Below, piece after piece: positions 62,494 through 64,000 of a stretch of 64,000 nucleotides of DNA. The stretch is taken from positions 310,001 through 374,000 of the forward strand of contig NZ_RWKV01000017.1 of the NCBI RefSeq assembly GCF_003993795.1. The letters are read 5' to 3'. The translations under genes were made by a program, and so were the position numbers. How positions within the stretch are numbered: position 1 is the stretch's first letter; the number at the start of each line of letters is the position of its first letter. The stretch comes from Aquabacter cavernae. Its GTDB lineage: Bacteria; Pseudomonadota; Alphaproteobacteria; Rhizobiales; Xanthobacteraceae. The notes beneath the pieces were generated by a model. The model saw only the letters and a list, made by a program, of their open reading frames with translations. It did not search any database and was not told the origin of the DNA.

Positions 62494-64000
62494 GGCGCCG
62501 CCGCCCGCAGCGGCGCCGGGGCGCGGAGCGTGCCCTGCTCCAGCGTCACCACCCGGTCGCACAAGGCCAGGGTCTCGGCGCGATGGGCCACCACGAGGAT
62601 GGCCGGGCGCGGATCGAGCGCGCGCAGCGCCGCCATGATTTCCCGCTCGCCCTCCGGGTCGATGGCATTGGTGGCCTCGTCCAGCAGCAACAGGCGCGGC
62701 GCACGCAGCAGCGCGCGGGCGAGCGCGAGGCGCTGGCGCTCGCCGCCGGAGAGCAGCACGCCCCGCTCGCCCACCACGGTGTCGAGGCGGTGGGGCAACC
62801 GCTCCACCAGCGCCAGCGCCCCGGCACGGCGCAGGGCCTGCGCCATGGCCTCCGCGTCCGCATCGGGCCGCATCCAGGCGAGGTTCGCCCGCACCGTGTC
62901 GTTGAACATCACCGGGTCCTGCGCCACATAGGCCAATTGCTCCCGCCAGCGGGCGGCCCGCGCCGCATCCAGCACCACCCCGCCCACGCGCACCTGCCCC
63001 TCCTGCGGTCGGACGAGGCCGCTCAGAAGATCCAGCAGCGTGGTCTTGCCCGCGCCCGAGGGGCCGGTGAGACCCACCACCTCGCCCGGCGCCAGCACCA
63101 GCGAAGCGCCTCGCACGCCTCCGCCGCCGGCATGGCGATAGGTGACGCCTTCCAGCCGCACCGCCCCCTCCGGAGGCGGCTCGGCGGCGGGCGGGGGCGG
63201 CTGCGTGTCCCGCTCCAGTTCCGTGGACAGCGCGCGGACCTCCTCCCAGGCGGGCAGGCTGTAGGCGATCTGCTGGAGGCCGAGCTGGAGCTGGGAGGCG
63301 GGGCCGGCCACACGGCTCAGCACCACCAGCAGCGTCAGCAGGACCGGCGCGGGCAAGGCCAGCCAGGCGAAGCCGGCCCACACAACCGCCACCGCCACCA
63401 GCGCGCCCATGAGGCTCCACAGCCCGCGCATCAGGGATTGCTGGCGGATGAAAGCGGTCTGGTCGCGCCGGGCCGCCTCAAGCGACCGGGAGAAGGCGGC
63501 GACGAAGCGCGCCTCCAGATTCTGGCTGCGGGCGATCTTCATGCCGGAGAGGAAGCGGCCCACCTCGTCCAATACCGCATGATTTGCCAGCGTCACGCCT
63601 CGCCCGGCCCGGTGGGCATGGCGCATCAGGCCGCCCAGCAGGAGCGCGCCGCCGCCCATGAGCACGAACGCCCCCACGGCCAGGACCGGCGAAAGCAGGA
63701 CCGCCACGCCCACCTGGACGATGATCATCACGCAGGCCGTGCCCGCCTGGAGCAGGAAATGCACGCCGGCCCCGCAGCGCTGCACGTCCCCGCCCAGAAG
63801 GCTGTTCACCCGGGCATGGCCGATGCGGGCGAGCGCCTCCCACGGGGCAGCGGCAAGGCGCTGCGCGAGGCCCGCGCGCAGCGCCTCCACATAGCCCACC
63901 TGGAGCGCGGACAGCCGCACGTCCCGCAGCCAGAGCACCGCGACGCGGATCACCATCAGCACCGCGAACACCCCCAGCAACACGGCGAGGCGATGTGCGG
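62490..64000 (-). CDS. ABC exporter, fused membrane and ATPase domains (N-terminus off the right edge)
   Basis: About 503 visible codons of a half-transporter. The membrane domain is present from roughly its second helix (LLGVFAVLMVIRVAVLWLRD) with ARIGHARVNSLLGGDVQRC and ESLEAARRDQ-type cytoplasmic loops. The ATPase follows: Walker A GLTGPSGAGKTTLLDLLSG, Q-loop AYVAQDPVMFNDTVR, signature LLSGGERQRLALARALL, Walker B LLLLDEATNAIDPEGE and H-loop VVAHRAETL. It has the type I exporter layout of MsbA/peptide-exporter-like proteins, without a C39 peptidase in the visible part. The frame runs to the window edge. Co-transcribed with the nucleotidyltransferase-like gene. Confidence 0.9.
   Translation of the reverse strand, partial: AHRLAVLLGVFAVLMVIRVAVLWLRDVRLSALQVGYVEALRAGLAQRLAAAPWEALARIGHARVNSLLGGDVQRCGAGVHFLLQAGTACVMIIVQVGVAVLLSPVLAVGAFVLMGGGALLLGGLMRHAHRAGRGVTLANHAVLDEVGRFLSGMKIARSQNLEARFVAAFSRSLEAARRDQTAFIRQQSLMRGLWSLMGALVAVAVVWAGFAWLALPAPVLLTLLVVLSRVAGPASQLQLGLQQIAYSLPAWEEVRALSTELERDTQPPPPAAEPPPEGAVRLEGVTYRHAGGGGVRGASLVLAPGEVVGLTGPSGAGKTTLLDLLSGLVRPQEGQVRVGGVVLDAARAARWREQLAYVAQDPVMFNDTVRANLAWMRPDADAEAMAQALRRAGALALVERLPHRLDTVVGERGVLLSGGERQRLALARALLRAPRLLLLDEATNAIDPEGEREIMAALRALDPRPAILVVAHRAETLALCDRVVTLEQGTLRAPAPLRAAAP

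Overview
The window looks like chromosomal DNA of a high-GC alphaproteobacterium of the order Hyphomicrobiales (Rhizobiales), plausibly Xanthobacteraceae. The basis is: an FtcR/Rem-type flagellar regulator (a family known from this order), a CheZ-type phosphatase beside a divergent cheY, tight minus-strand packing of lgt-midA-pgeF and of folE-hisI-patatin, yidD a short way before thrS, and the scattered GTCATGGCCGGG-type palindromes. The taxon is inference; no rRNA is present. Most of the window is ordinary core genome with short spacers. Clearly foreign or broken material is limited to one AT-rich gene near 53.6-54.3 kb and an IS630 remnant near 35.7-36.0 kb.

Layout. 1-9.4 kb: a LysR fragment divergent from doxX, MAPEG and UPF0178 genes, a PAP2 phosphatase, prs, a lipoprotein, the coupled lgt-midA-pgeF operon and a CPA1 antiporter. 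9.5-14.6 kb: an AcrAB/MexAB-like RND pump with its TetR regulator downstream and a near-palindromic operator upstream. 14.6-21.2 kb: a LysR regulator facing a six-gene catabolic and uptake operon (HD hydrolase, PLP D-amino-acid lyase-like enzyme, RidA, and a Tat-exported binding protein with its ABC ATPase and permease) across a clean LysR box. 21.4-24.4 kb: a polyamine-type ABC importer (permease, permease, ATPase) without a binding protein, then tRNA-Thr(GGT) and a second RidA.

26-32.8 kb: a signalling island of two sensor kinases of the HEINQPL type. One is divergent. The other is coupled to a small secreted molybdopterin-oxidoreductase-like protein lacking cysteine and to a stand-alone receiver. 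After a gene-free gap of about 770 bp comes a receiver-winged-helix (MarR-like) regulator preceded by a tiny coupled ORF. 33.3-35.6 kb: ftcR, cheY and cheZ. 36-45.9 kb: guaA, a MITE-like element, RsmB-type methyltransferase and MTA/SAH nucleosidase, a second MAPEG, a Fet4-like protein, a SPINDLY/OGT-type glycosyltransferase, gamma carbonic anhydrase, BTLCP peptidase, rhomboid protease and a CBS protein.

46-53.3 kb: patatin, hisI, folE, a NifU/SufU-like scaffold, class A acid phosphatase, yidD, a K+ channel and thrS. 53.36-54.37 kb: an AT-rich gene of unknown function bracketed by a perfect 32-bp inverted repeat, the most anomalous segment here. 54.4-59.4 kb: an RbbA/YhhJ/HlyD-type ABC-2 efflux operon. 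59.6-61.3 kb: a LOG-family protein and an SDR. 61.3-64 kb: a nucleotidyltransferase-like gene overlapping an ABC exporter that runs off the right edge. This pair recurs in RiPP/lasso-peptide clusters, so the DNA beyond the right edge is worth reading.
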